Shown: positions 23,073 to 32,698, counted from the first letter of the stretch. The stretch: 33,274 bases of DNA from a bacterium (GCA_017409065.1 JAFQTK010000006.1:1-33274), one strand, 5' to 3'. The notes: generated by a model from the sequence alone, not told the origin. A program made the numbers and translations.

Positions 23073-23951
23073 ATGGAAAACAAGAACGAAAATAAACAAG
23101 GGATAACACAGGAAAAAGATAAGAGCAGAGTGATATTAGGCGGTTCTGTCGGTGTCCTTATTGTATTGGTAATGTTGTTACAAATAATAACAAAAATGAC
23201 AGAATTGAATGCTATTGCTCAGCCGGCACCGCAGCTTCCGTCTAGCATAAGTCAGTCTAATACGGTAAAGTCTAATCAGCAACAAATGGGTGATGACTTC
23301 TACAAGGCAGCATCCGGTGGTGCTGCGATTCCTCAACAGTCACGACCTGCGAGTTCACAACAAAAAACAGCGACTACACAGGCAAAGCCTGCTGCTGCGA
23401 CTGCACCTGCGGCTAAAAAGCCTTCGACTAACGCAAAAACGCCAGCAAAAGCTGCGGCAACAAAAGAAGCTAACAAAGGTGACGCTCTTGTTACCGTTAA
23501 TTTGAAACAAAACGTTGGTAGAGCTCATCCATTTGTGCCTTCTGTTTCTGTTAGCCATTATAGTACTTTGGGGAGTTCGTCGTTGCCTCAATTGCCAAAG
23601 GCATCTTATCCTGCACCACCTACTGAGTTGATTGAAAATCCAACTGCCGAAAACCTTATGCAAACTACAATTTCGGGCATAATGTATGAGGCTTTTTCTC
23701 CATCAGCTATTATCAATGTTGAAGGACAGGATCATTTGGTTAGAAAAGGTGATAGAATAAACGGTTATAAAGTTTTGGATATAACAAAAAATCGTGTAAT
23801 TGTTCAAAACGGTACAAATATTTATCGTGCAACAGTTGGTGAAGTATTGACTACACAAAATGATGTGCATTTTAACAATGTTTACAACCTTCAAAGCAAA
23901 TTCGCAGGTGCTAGTGCGGATGAAGGTACAAAAATGATAGAAATTAACTAA
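23073..23951 (+). CDS. PilP/GspC-like pilus assembly protein
   Basis: A 292-residue inner-membrane protein: a short charged cytoplasmic start, one transmembrane helix (about residues 22-40, VILGGSVGVLIVLVMLL), a long Ala/Pro/Gln/Lys-rich periplasmic linker (about 50-135), and a small beta domain near the C-terminus. The beta domain carries TTISGIMYEAFSPSAIINVE, LVRKGDRINGYKVLDITKNR and VIVQNGTNIYR. This SAIINxxG...VRKGDxIxGYKVxxI pattern is that of PilP and GspC homology regions, which contact the secretin. Position directly before the secretin supports this. PilM, PilN and PilO are not in the window. The ribosome site is weak (GTGAAG). Confidence 0.75.
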   Translation: MENKNENKQGITQEKDKSRVILGGSVGVLIVLVMLLQIITKMTELNAIAQPAPQLPSSISQSNTVKSNQQQMGDDFYKAASGGAAIPQQSRPASSQQKTATTQAKPAAATAPAAKKPSTNAKTPAKAAATKEANKGDALVTVNLKQNVGRAHPFVPSVSVSHYSTLGSSSLPQLPKASYPAPPTELIENPTAENLMQTTISGIMYEAFSPSAIINVEGQDHLVRKGDRINGYKVLDITKNRVIVQNGTNIYRATVGEVLTTQNDVHFNNVYNLQSKFAGASADEGTKMIEIN

Positions 23952-23980
23952 GCAAAAATTATAATCTGGAGTTATAAAAG

Positions 23981-25834
23981 ATGGTAAACTTACAAACAAC
24001 AAAAAGTATTGGAAAGAGGATAGCACTAAGCACTTGTTTAGTTGCATTCTTGTCAGGGAATGCTGTTCCGTTGGCATCAGCTAATTCTTATTATAGTGGG
24101 GTTGAAGAAAATTCAGCAGGCTATACTTATGAAGAACCGATAACGGTAGAAGCTGAGCCGTCAAGAAATGTTACTTTGAAAGGCGAAGTTTCGTTGGCTA
24201 AAGGTGATCAAAAAGTTGCTGTAAGTTTGCGTGATTCTGATGTTAAACAAGTTTTGAGGATGTTTGCTGATAAAGCAGGGTTGAACGTTGTTTTCCATGA
24301 ATCAGTTTCCGGAAAAATAACTCTTGACCTTGTAAATGTAACTCTTAATAATGCCTTCAATATGGTTATGCAGATGGCAGAGCTTACTTATTCAATCGAA
24401 GATGATACTTTGATGGTTGCCAGTGCTTCTGCTGCTGAGAAATTGAACTTTACAAGAGAAGCAATGTCACCTATTGAAGTAAATTATTTAGATGCTAATC
24501 TTGTTGCGACATTTTTGAACAAAAACATATTTACAAAATCTCGTCCGGGACTTTCAAATACTGAAGTTGCGGTTGCTAACCCAAGAGAAAATGAAGTGCT
24601 TATTTTTGGTTCAAAAAATGACTTGGAAGTGGCTAAAAAGGTTGTTTCAGAAATTGACAAACCGCTTCGTGTAACATCATACAAAGTTAACCACACAACT
24701 CCAAAAGAAATGGCAACATTGATTTGTGATACTTGGTTGAAAGAAAAAGGTACAGAAGGCGATGAGCTTGATGAAAATAGTGATAGCGAAATCATTGTTG
24801 GTGGTGGCGTAATTGCTTGTACCGTTGATGGTGATGCAGAAAGCCAAGGTGAATTGGAATCATTAGAAGGTCAAGGCTTGAAGGTCGCTTACTTCCCGAC
24901 TCAAGGTGTTGTTAAGCTTTATGGCGGTACGGTAAAGCAAGCTGAAGAAATGAAAAGATTAATTGCTGATGCTGACAAAAAACAACCACAAGCAATGTTA
25001 GAAATGTCTATTGTTGAACTTAACGAATCAGGTTCAAGAACAATTAATAATACTTGGACGATATATTCTAGATTCTTTACAGGTACACTTGGCGGAAGTA
25101 CTGGGGTCGGGACAACTGATGAGTTGCGTCCCTTCGTAGTTACTGGATTAAGAGATTTTCCAAACCATGAAGCTAAATTTTATGATTTCAAAGATACTAG
25201 CGAAAAACCTACACCAATAAAAATGATAACTCGTTGGAATCATCCACCGCTTATAGCTGCAAATATCAATTGGGTTATTCGTAACGGCAACGGTAGAGTA
25301 TTATCAACCCCAAAAGTTATGATTACAAGTGGACAAGAGTCTGAAATTAATTTGACTTCCGACTATGTATCATCTGTTAGTACTCAATACTTAGATAATG
25401 GGTCGATGACACCTCAAGTTCAAAGAACATACAATATTTCTAATGATAATGGTATGAAAATTACCCTCATTCCATTCATCAGTCCTGATGGTTATGTATC
25501 TTTGAATATTAAACCTGAATATGCAACTATTAAAGACACTGTTCAGAATGAATTTGGTGATACTGCTGCGACTTTGTTGCAAAGAAGAAATTTGGACCTT
25601 AAAAATATCAGAGTTAAAGACGGCGAAACTCTTATTCTTGGTGGATTAGTTCAGGAAACAGAAACAAAAACTATTGTTAAACCTCCTGTTTTAGGTGATA
25701 TTCCTGGGATTGGTTGGCTTTTCAGAAGTACAGGAAGCACCAAGGAAAAATCTGAACTTGTAATTATGCTAACACCACATATCATCAAAGATGTTGAAGA
25801 TTTAACTCAAGATACTAACATTGAAGCCCTTTAA
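23981..25834 (+). CDS. Type IV pilus / type II secretion secretin (PilQ/GspD family)
   Basis: A 617-residue outer-membrane channel protein with a signal peptide (cleavage near PLASA, residue 34). A secretin/TonB N-terminal short domain occupies about residues 78-148 (VSLRDSDVKQVLRMFADKAG to YSIEDDTLMV). N-domain repeats follow, including YKVNHTTPKEMATLI and VKLYGGTVKQAEEMKRLIAD. The secretin core from about 430 holds VLSTPKVMITSGQESEIN, the IRVKDGETLILGGLVQE motif and LGDIPGIGWLFRSTGSTKEK, ending with ELVIMLTPHII. It begins 29 bases after the PilP-like gene with a GGAG site. Confidence 0.94.
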   Translation: MVNLQTTKSIGKRIALSTCLVAFLSGNAVPLASANSYYSGVEENSAGYTYEEPITVEAEPSRNVTLKGEVSLAKGDQKVAVSLRDSDVKQVLRMFADKAGLNVVFHESVSGKITLDLVNVTLNNAFNMVMQMAELTYSIEDDTLMVASASAAEKLNFTREAMSPIEVNYLDANLVATFLNKNIFTKSRPGLSNTEVAVANPRENEVLIFGSKNDLEVAKKVVSEIDKPLRVTSYKVNHTTPKEMATLICDTWLKEKGTEGDELDENSDSEIIVGGGVIACTVDGDAESQGELESLEGQGLKVAYFPTQGVVKLYGGTVKQAEEMKRLIADADKKQPQAMLEMSIVELNESGSRTINNTWTIYSRFFTGTLGGSTGVGTTDELRPFVVTGLRDFPNHEAKFYDFKDTSEKPTPIKMITRWNHPPLIAANINWVIRNGNGRVLSTPKVMITSGQESEINLTSDYVSSVSTQYLDNGSMTPQVQRTYNISNDNGMKITLIPFISPDGYVSLNIKPEYATIKDTVQNEFGDTAATLLQRRNLDLKNIRVKDGETLILGGLVQETETKTIVKPPVLGDIPGIGWLFRSTGSTKEKSELVIMLTPHIIKDVEDLTQDTNIEAL

Positions 25835-25842
25835 TAAATAAA

Positions 25843-27921
25843 ATGACACAAGCTACAGTTGATAAAATTAAACCTATGATAAACAAAGTCTACGCTGCTC
25901 GATTCAGCGTAGATATTGTTAATCAGCTGAAATTTATTCCGATTTGTGAACAAAAAGGAATATTTTTTGTTGCAATTACGACTGATTCAAAAAAAGCGGA
26001 AATTGAATCAAAAATTTCATCGTCTACAAATTTGAAGTTGAAATTTATATCACTTTCCCCTGAGGCATATCAACAGTTGTTTGATTATTATTTGAAAGAG
26101 GTTAATGCTACTGAGTCTGCTAAACCCGCTGAAACAACTCAGACTGCTCCTCAAACCGCACCTCAGGCTAATTTTTCTCAAAACGGAGAACCAAAACCAA
26201 GAAAAAGAATCGGAGATATTCTTAAGGATGGCGGGTACATAAATGAATCACAGTTGGTTGAAGCTTTGGCATATAGCAAGGCTAACGGGGTTCCTTTGGG
26301 TTCAGCTTTGGTTGAGAAAGGTTATATCTCTACTGATGCATTAAAACATGCTTTACAGGAACAATTAGATAAAGAAGCTGTCGATTCTAGTGAATTACAG
26401 GTTCAACCCAGTGTTTTGGAACTTTTACCTGTTGATTTTATTAAGGCTAATAAAGTTATTCCGCTTGCTTCTGACGGGAAGTGTATAACTGTTGGGATGG
26501 TAAATCCTAATGATAAAAAGACTTTAAATGCTATTGTTTATAGAACAGGCGGCTTGAGAGTTCAAGCAAAAATCCTGACTCATATTGAGTTTATGACTTA
26601 TATTGAGGAACATTATGGGCAGGCTTATAGAGATAATAAGGAATTGATAAAGGGGATCGAACAAGATGCTCTTGAATTTGATATAGGCGACGACTTAAAT
26701 AAACAGGTAGAAAGAGAACTTCAAGAAAAAACAGGAAATGTTGCTAAATTTGCAAACAAAATCGTAACAGATGCTATCGATAAAAAGGCGAGTGATATTC
26801 ACATTGAGCCACGTCTGGACGGATATGTTGTTAGATACAGAATTGACGGCGTTTTGAAACAAGTACTTGCTATACCTGAAAAGATTAGTGCTGCGGTGCT
26901 TACTCGTTTCAAAGTTCTTTCCAGAATGGATATTGCAGAATCAAGAAGACCTCAGGACGGTACATTTACTATCGGTTACAAAACTATTTCATACGATTTT
27001 CGTATTAACACTTTGCCGGTAGGGAATAAAGAAAAAATGGTTATCCGTGTATTGGCACCTGCTCAAACTTTGAGTGCTGCGGATAGGGTTATTAAGTTGC
27101 AAGGTGCGACGGAAGAAGAACATGAAATAATTAAGAAAATGACAACTGCACCTAACGGAATTATTTTGGCATCAGGTCCGACAGGTTCAGGTAAAACAAC
27201 AACTCTTTATTCGATTTTGAAAAGTGTAAACGACCCGAGTGTAAATATTACTACAATCGAGGACCCTGTCGAAATCAAAATTGATGGTATCAATCAATCA
27301 CAAATTAACGCAAAGGCAGGTATTACTTTTGCAAGTTGTATGCGTGCTATTTTGCGTCAAGACCCTGATATTATCTTGGTCGGTGAGATTCGTGACCTTG
27401 AAACTTTGGAAGTTGCTATTTCGGCAGCTTTGACAGGTCACCTTGTGCTTAGTACAATTCACACAAACTCAGCTGCTACAACTGTTACTCGTTTGATTGA
27501 AATGGGTGCGAAAGATTATCTTGTTTCTTCAACGCTTACGGGTGTAATTGCACAAAGACTTGTCAGACATTTGTGTCCTCACTGTAAAGAAGCTTATAAT
27601 GCAAGTTTGGAAGAAACTAAAAAAGTTATTCTTAATCCTGAGGATTATGATGAGTTTATGCAAAGAACACTTTATAGACCAAAAGGCTGTAAAGAATGTA
27701 ACTTTGAAGGTTACAAAGGTCGACTTGGTGTTTATGAAATTCTTCCGATTAATAAAGAAATTAAGAAACTAATTGCTCAAGGGGCTCATGATATCGAAAT
27801 TGAAGAAGCTGCTATCGGTATCGGAATGAAAACCTTGCAAACATGTTGTATGGGACATATTCTAAGAGGTGAAACTACTATTGAAGAATATGTTCGTGTA
27901 TTAGGTATGGTTAATGAATAG
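25843..27921 (+). CDS. pilB: Type IV pilus assembly ATPase PilB (GspE family)
   Basis: A 692-residue hexameric ATPase that powers pilin extraction and polymerisation. An MshEN-type N-terminal domain begins at RIGDILKDGGYINESQLVEA. The motor has Walker A GPTGSGKTTT (about residue 445), the Asp box TIEDPVEI, Walker B DPDIILVGEIRD and the His box TGHLVLSTIHTNS. A zinc tetracysteine site follows (CPHC and CKEC). About 100 residues before the MshEN region form an extra N-terminal segment with a Pro/Thr/Gln-rich linker. No ribosome site is obvious, so coupling to the secretin gene 8 bases upstream is likely. No PilT is present in the window. Confidence 0.93.
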   Translation: MTQATVDKIKPMINKVYAARFSVDIVNQLKFIPICEQKGIFFVAITTDSKKAEIESKISSSTNLKLKFISLSPEAYQQLFDYYLKEVNATESAKPAETTQTAPQTAPQANFSQNGEPKPRKRIGDILKDGGYINESQLVEALAYSKANGVPLGSALVEKGYISTDALKHALQEQLDKEAVDSSELQVQPSVLELLPVDFIKANKVIPLASDGKCITVGMVNPNDKKTLNAIVYRTGGLRVQAKILTHIEFMTYIEEHYGQAYRDNKELIKGIEQDALEFDIGDDLNKQVERELQEKTGNVAKFANKIVTDAIDKKASDIHIEPRLDGYVVRYRIDGVLKQVLAIPEKISAAVLTRFKVLSRMDIAESRRPQDGTFTIGYKTISYDFRINTLPVGNKEKMVIRVLAPAQTLSAADRVIKLQGATEEEHEIIKKMTTAPNGIILASGPTGSGKTTTLYSILKSVNDPSVNITTIEDPVEIKIDGINQSQINAKAGITFASCMRAILRQDPDIILVGEIRDLETLEVAISAALTGHLVLSTIHTNSAATTVTRLIEMGAKDYLVSSTLTGVIAQRLVRHLCPHCKEAYNASLEETKKVILNPEDYDEFMQRTLYRPKGCKECNFEGYKGRLGVYEILPINKEIKKLIAQGAHDIEIEEAAIGIGMKTLQTCCMGHILRGETTIEEYVRVLGMVNE

Positions 27922-27931
27922 CAGGTAAGAA

Positions 27932-29149
27932 ATGACTATATATTCATATATTGCGATAAGAAACGGAAAAGAAGAAGTCAGGGGTAAGGTAGAAGCTGAT
28001 GATAAACGTAGTGCCAGAGCCCAGATTAAACAACTTAATCTTATAGTAAAAGATATTTGGGAAGATACCATTAATAATGAGCAGAAGCAAGAGGTTTTGC
28101 CAACGGTTAAACTGCGTCCGCTTTCTTTGAAAGATAAGATTGATTTCGCTTCAACTTATCAAACTCTTGCAGGTGCAGGTGTTCCTGTTGTTGAAAGTTT
28201 GTTATTTATGGAACAAGAATCCGGTTCCGACAAGTTGCGTGCGTTGGCAAAAGAGCTTCGCAGACATATTTTGGCGGGTTCAACTTTTGCCGATACTGTT
28301 AAGCGTTATACAAATATTTTCGGTCAAATTTTTGTCGGGTTGACAAAAGCCGGTGAAGATTCTGGGGAAATGGAGAATACGATGGGTCGTATTATCGAAT
28401 TGCTCAGAAAGCAAGAAGCAATTAAAGGTAAGGTTATCGGTGCGTTAACTTATCCTGCGTTTGTTGTTGTTTTGGCTATTATTGTTATTATTGTAATGTT
28501 GGTTTTTGTATTCCCTAAATTTGCGGAAAACTTTAAAGAACAAGGTAAAGAGTTGCCGTGGGTTACTAATGCTTGTATTGTTGCAGGTGACTTTTTGAAA
28601 GACTATTGGTATGCGGTTATCATATTGGCAGTTGCTTTGATTGTAGGTTCAATATATTTGATGAAGTGGGAACCTGCAAGAAAAAGAATTGATACCTTTG
28701 CTTTGAAAATTCCACTTATTGGAAACTTATTGAAGTATGGTGGCTTATCAAACTTTTTAGCCGTTTTGCAAGTGGCTTATGAGGCAGGTGTTCCTATTGT
28801 AAACTGTCTTTCTTTAGCTAGTTTGACTGTTGAAAATGGTGTTATAAAGAAAGGAATGGAAAGTGCTAAGGCTAAGGTTCAAGGTGGTTTGCACCTTTCA
28901 CAGGCACTTAGAAGTACAGGTATTATGCCTAAAATGCTTTTGTTTATGATTCAAACAGGTGAACAATCAGGTAAATTGGGTATAATGCTTGAACAAGCTG
29001 TAAAATTTATAGATAAAGAGCTGGACAAATTCGTAGATAAGATGACAAAAGCAATTGAGCCGATTATGCTCATTGTTCTTGGCGGAATTGTTATGTTCTT
29101 TGCTTTGGCATTATATTTACCGTTATTCGGTATGATGCAACCTACGTAG
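27932..29149 (+). CDS. pilC: Type IV pilus inner-membrane platform protein PilC (GspF family)
   Basis: A 405-residue polytopic protein with two GspF domains. The first contains FASTYQTLAGAGVPVVESLL and the second FLAVLQVAYEAGVPIVNCLS. Three transmembrane regions are visible: LTYPAFVVVLAIIVIIVMLV, YAVIILAVALIVGSIYLM and the C-terminal IVLGGIVMFFALALYLPLFG. It couples PilB to pilin assembly. It starts 10 bases after pilB with an AGGTAAG site. Confidence 0.94.
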   Translation: MTIYSYIAIRNGKEEVRGKVEADDKRSARAQIKQLNLIVKDIWEDTINNEQKQEVLPTVKLRPLSLKDKIDFASTYQTLAGAGVPVVESLLFMEQESGSDKLRALAKELRRHILAGSTFADTVKRYTNIFGQIFVGLTKAGEDSGEMENTMGRIIELLRKQEAIKGKVIGALTYPAFVVVLAIIVIIVMLVFVFPKFAENFKEQGKELPWVTNACIVAGDFLKDYWYAVIILAVALIVGSIYLMKWEPARKRIDTFALKIPLIGNLLKYGGLSNFLAVLQVAYEAGVPIVNCLSLASLTVENGVIKKGMESAKAKVQGGLHLSQALRSTGIMPKMLLFMIQTGEQSGKLGIMLEQAVKFIDKELDKFVDKMTKAIEPIMLIVLGGIVMFFALALYLPLFGMMQPT

Positions 29150-29162
29150 GAAGGAGATAATT

Positions 29163-29483
29163 GTGACTGAATCAACAAATAATGATACATATTTTTCCGG
29201 TGTATGGTCGGAAAGAGTTTTGGTAGTTACTCAGGATTATGAAATCAGAGGGTATGTTTTTATGCCTAAAACCGGGAAGAAAAACCGTGTTCTTTCTGAT
29301 ATTTTAAATGGGAATAAAAGATTTGTTGCAATAAAAGATTGTGAAATTGTGCATAGAAACAATGCATCAAGAAAAAGTGAAAAACAAAATTTTATTCAGC
29401 TAAATTTAAATTCAATTATTCTTCTTAGACCTGAAAAATTGCCTGAAAAAGCTCCTATTAAGAAAGCAAAAGCTTCTAAGTAA
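29163..29483 (+). CDS. Small conserved-looking protein at the end of the pilus operon, function unknown
   Basis: A 106-residue soluble protein. Residues 15-80 look like a compact beta domain (RVLVVTQDYEIRGYVFMP, RFVAIKDCEIVHR, FIQLNLNSIILLRPEKL) followed by a Lys/Ala/Pro-rich tail. I recognise no family with confidence. The pattern of strands ending in a membrane- or nucleotide-neutral tail gives no catalytic motif. It starts with GTG, has a strong AAGGAGAT site 6-7 bases upstream, and lies 13 bases after pilC, so it is part of the pilus operon and probably related to pilus function or its regulation. Confidence 0.75.
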   Translation: MTESTNNDTYFSGVWSERVLVVTQDYEIRGYVFMPKTGKKNRVLSDILNGNKRFVAIKDCEIVHRNNASRKSEKQNFIQLNLNSIILLRPEKLPEKAPIKKAKASK

Positions 29484-29491
29484 AAGTTGTT

Positions 29492-30727
29492 TTATAATGA
29501 ACACATTTTTCTCATAAGAGTTTTGGCTTTCTCAAGTTGAGGATCTTTTTTGGAAAAATAATCTTGTTCGGTATATTTGATAATATAATCAGGCATAATT
29601 CCTTTTTTATTTATGTCTGAACCGTTAGGAGTTAAATACTTCGCAATTGTGAGGTTCATGCCTGTTTGATTTGGCATTGGATAAATTTTTTGTACCATGC
29701 CTTTTCCATATGTTTTTTCTCCTACAAGAACAGCCACATTTGAATCTTTTAATGCTCCACTAACGATTTCGGATGCACTGGCAGTAGCTCCGTCTACAAG
29801 AACTATAACCGGCTTATTCATTGCTGTTGCTTTGCCTTGTGCATTTATATCACTTTTAATGCCGTTTCTATCAACAATAGACACGATATTTCCACCGTTT
29901 AGAAATACATCAGCGACTAATACTGCGTTTGGTAAAAGCCCGCCTGTATTTCCTCTGAGGTCTAATATCAATCCTCTCGTAGAGTTTAAACTTGCCATTG
30001 ATGCCAAAAAGTCTTCTGCAACGTTTGTACCTAAAAAACTTGTAATTTGTATGTAGCCAATGTTTTCAGGTAATATTTTATGGTTTACACTCTTTATTGT
30101 AATTTGGGTTCGAGTAAGAGTTTTTGTTAATTTTTTACCGTTTCTGATGATTTGAATGGTAACTGTTGTGCCTTCTTCTCCTCTAATTAATTGTGCTATT
30201 TCAGAAACGCTTTTGCCATTTACGTCGTTTTCATCTACTTTATATAAAATATCTCCTGCTTTTATTCCTGCTTTGTATGCAGGTGTGGACTCTACGGTAT
30301 TAACGATAACGATTTTGCCGGAGATAGACGTTATGTTGACACCAATTCCAACAATTTTTGAATCAATATTTGTAGTTTGTTCAGAATATTCTGAGGCATT
30401 TAAAAATCGGGAATATGGGTCATCAAGACTTGCCAGCATGGTGTTTATTGCAAGGTGTGCATCTTCTTCAGATTCAATTTTGTCTATATACCGAGTTTTC
30501 CATCTGTCCCAATCTTGATGATTTAAGGTCGCATCGTAATAACGTTTTTTGATAATTTTCCAAGAATTTAAAAATAATTTTTTTGGAGCAATATGTGATG
30601 TATTAGTTAATCTGTCTTGAGCAGAAAGAGGATTATCTAATGGGTAATTTATTGCACATAAGGTCAAAAATGCCAAAATAACGGATAGAATTGACATCAA
30701 AAATATTGCTAGTGAACGTTTTTTCAC
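29492..30727 (-). CDS. C-terminal processing peptidase (S41 family)
   Basis: A 411-residue periplasmic serine protease anchored by an N-terminal hydrophobic segment (residues 5-26). A PDZ domain (GIGVNITSISGKIVIVNTVE, AGIKAGDILYKVDENDV) lies at about 125-205. The S41 catalytic core has GLILDLRGNTGGLL, VDGATASASEIVSGAL with Ser317, and GEKTYGKGMVQ with Lys342, forming the Ser/Lys dyad 25 residues apart as in CtpA. It trims or degrades envelope proteins by their C-termini. The start is GTG at 30727 with an AGAGGAA site. It converges on the pilus operon with 8 bases between. Confidence 0.93.
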   Translation of the reverse strand: MKKRSLAIFLMSILSVILAFLTLCAINYPLDNPLSAQDRLTNTSHIAPKKLFLNSWKIIKKRYYDATLNHQDWDRWKTRYIDKIESEEDAHLAINTMLASLDDPYSRFLNASEYSEQTTNIDSKIVGIGVNITSISGKIVIVNTVESTPAYKAGIKAGDILYKVDENDVNGKSVSEIAQLIRGEEGTTVTIQIIRNGKKLTKTLTRTQITIKSVNHKILPENIGYIQITSFLGTNVAEDFLASMASLNSTRGLILDLRGNTGGLLPNAVLVADVFLNGGNIVSIVDRNGIKSDINAQGKATAMNKPVIVLVDGATASASEIVSGALKDSNVAVLVGEKTYGKGMVQKIYPMPNQTGMNLTIAKYLTPNGSDINKKGIMPDYIIKYTEQDYFSKKDPQLEKAKTLMRKMCSL

Positions 30728-30808
30728 CCTAAATTCCTCTATTTGTTTACAGATTTATTTTACATTGATTATAAAAAAAAATCATTATCAATTATACTTT
30801 TTATTGTA

Positions 30809-31702
30809 CTAAATTTTAAATTTAGTTCCTAGGTACATTCTTTGTTGTGTTGTTGAATTGCCGGGCTTTGCAAAATTTGTTAACGTAACTTCGAGTTCTA
30901 AGTTTCTGTCAGATTTAACAGGATGATACTTAAGCGTTAAATCGCTGCGTGAGTTTTTGTTGGTAACATCGTTTTGGATACCGGTGGATACTGATAAACT
31001 GTCAGTCAAATCAATTTCCGGTTGTAAAAATACAGTATTTGCTTCCAAATCTAAAGAACTATTAGGTTTATACTTTGAAAGTTGTGTATTGAATTTAAAC
31101 TTTTTGTATCTGAATTGGTTGAAGAAACCATAATGTGCCGTTTCTTTTACTCCAAGATTTGTCGAATAAACTGCACTTCCGACAATTAACTCACCGACAG
31201 GCAGTTTTACAGGGGCACTGGACACAACAACTCCACCGGAATTACCTACTGCAATTGAAGAGTTGTAAGCTGCTGCTGCCAGATTCACATATTTACTTTT
31301 GGTTATAAATGTATATCCATAATCTCCATAAGATGATTCTCTGCGAATAAAGTTTATACTTGGACCAATTGCTGAATACAAATTATGGCTGCCTAATATA
31401 ACGTTGGTATTTTCATCTAAAGCAATCGTTTTATCCGTTACGCCTCTATCATATTTTCTATAAGATTTTTGGTCGTAAATATTTATTCTGCCTAAGTCGT
31501 CTAAACCTCTTATTGCTTCTTTGCTATAACTTGGAGCATTTTTTTCGACTCTAATTTGGAATATTTCACCTGTTGGATTTATTAGGGATGTTTTTTCTTC
31601 ATCTCTTTGAAATTCAATAACATCAAAATTTGTCGAATCATCGGCAAGAACTTGTGTTGATGTCGTTAGTGCGATTATTAGTGTTATTAGAAATCGTTTC
31701 AT
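30809..31702 (-). CDS. Putative outer-membrane beta-barrel protein
   Basis: A 297-residue protein with a signal peptide (MKRFLITLIIALTTSTQVLA). The C-terminal 180 residues show alternating hydrophobic/polar strands with short turns (FNQFRYKKFKFNTQLSKY, LSVSTGIQNDV, DLTLKYHPV, NLELEVTLTNFAK), and the chain ends QQRMYLGTKFKI, compatible with a small barrel. I recognise no family. It sits between flagellin and the protease gene on the same strand. The outer-membrane location is inferred from strand pattern only. Confidence 0.6.
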   Translation of the reverse strand: MKRFLITLIIALTTSTQVLADDSTNFDVIEFQRDEEKTSLINPTGEIFQIRVEKNAPSYSKEAIRGLDDLGRINIYDQKSYRKYDRGVTDKTIALDENTNVILGSHNLYSAIGPSINFIRRESSYGDYGYTFITKSKYVNLAAAAYNSSIAVGNSGGVVVSSAPVKLPVGELIVGSAVYSTNLGVKETAHYGFFNQFRYKKFKFNTQLSKYKPNSSLDLEANTVFLQPEIDLTDSLSVSTGIQNDVTNKNSRSDLTLKYHPVKSDRNLELEVTLTNFAKPGNSTTQQRMYLGTKFKI

Positions 31703-31753
31703 ATTAATATTGTAAACCTATTATAAAAAATTTGTAGTTATTTTAAAAATAAA

Positions 31754-31772
31754 GGCAAGGTCATCCCTTGCC
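31754..31772 (-). terminator. Terminator of the flagellin gene
   Basis: The stem GGCAAGG/CCTTGCC (31754-31760 and 31766-31772) with a 5-base loop, followed on the minus strand by TTTATTTTT. It lies 33 bases after the flagellin stop. Confidence 0.75.
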
Positions 31773-31804
31773 AATTAAGAGAGAGATAGTCAAAGTTGTT
31801 TTAA

Positions 31805-32698
31805 TTAAGCTGAAAGCAAGCTTAATGCGATAGTTGGCATTTGGTTTGCTTGAGCTAGTACGCTTGTTGATGTTTGTTGCAAAATTTGATAACGAATCAT
31901 ATCAGAGCTAGCTTGTGCAATGTCAACATCTCTGATTTCTGAACGAGCAGATTCCAAACTCAAATTCATTGTTGTTAAATTGTCTGAAGATGATTCCATA
32001 GCGTTCATATAAGCACCCATAACAGACATGTCATTTGTGATTTTAGTAATAGCATCATCTAATTTATTTATGTAATTTCTAACATCTTGTGTTGACCAGT
32101 TGTTTGCATCAATAGCGTTTCCGCCTGCTTTTCCTAGTGCTGTAATTTTTAAATCAATACCTAATTTGTCAGTTCTTGCATCTGTTAAAGATGGAGCAAT
32201 ATCAAGTGAATTTAAAAGAGGATCTGCATTAGGTAAATCACCGTTTGGACCTACTTGAATAAACAATGTATTAATACTTCCGTCAATAAGACTTTTTCCA
32301 TTAAAGTTTGTTGTTGCTGAAATTTGGTTGATAGTTTTAAGACGTTGACCAATTTCGTTTAAAATTGCTTGTCTTGAGTTTTCGTCATAAACTTCGTTGG
32401 CAGCTTGAATTGAAAGTTCACGGATTCTTTGTACGTTTTCAAGGATAATGCTTAAACCGCCTTCTGCTGTTTGGATTAGGTTCATTCCGTCTTGGATGTT
32501 ACTTAACGCTTGTGCGTTACCTTTGATTTGTGCAGTCATTAACTCTGCAACACCTAAACCCGCAGCATCATCTTTTGCACTATTGATTTTTAAACCTGAT
32601 GATAATTGTTCTAATGTTCGACCCAAAGCCGTAGTGTTTCTATTTAAACTATTTTGTCCAATCAATGATTGAATATTTGTGTTAACTACTACTGACAT
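31805..32698 (-). CDS. fliC: Flagellin
   Basis: A 297-residue flagellin consisting mainly of the conserved D0/D1 helices with a short variable middle. The N-terminal part reads VVVNTNIQSLIGQNSLNRNT, LEQLSSGLKINSAKDDAAGL and IQDGMNLIQTAEGGLSIILE. The C-terminal part has RSEIRDVDIAQASSDMIRYQ and SVLAQANQMPTIALSLLSA, the usual C-terminal export/assembly helix. It lacks a large D2/D3 surface domain. It has a CAGGAGAGAG ribosome site and a sigma-28 promoter. No other flagellar gene is in the window. Confidence 0.96.
   Translation of the reverse strand: MSVVVNTNIQSLIGQNSLNRNTTALGRTLEQLSSGLKINSAKDDAAGLGVAELMTAQIKGNAQALSNIQDGMNLIQTAEGGLSIILENVQRIRELSIQAANEVYDENSRQAILNEIGQRLKTINQISATTNFNGKSLIDGSINTLFIQVGPNGDLPNADPLLNSLDIAPSLTDARTDKLGIDLKITALGKAGGNAIDANNWSTQDVRNYINKLDDAITKITNDMSVMGAYMNAMESSSDNLTTMNLSLESARSEIRDVDIAQASSDMIRYQILQQTSTSVLAQANQMPTIALSLLSA

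Noticed and set aside
23355-23663. Minus-strand open frame rich in Arg/Cys/Ser inside the PilP-like gene
   Set aside because: It arises opposite the Ala/Pro/Lys-rich linker; composition is unlike any neighbour gene.
30765-30791. TTGATTAT/ATTATCAA inverted repeat upstream of the S41 protease as an FNR/CRP-like site
   Set aside because: The half-sites are separated by 11 bases rather than 4 and the region is extremely A/T-rich, so the match is weak.
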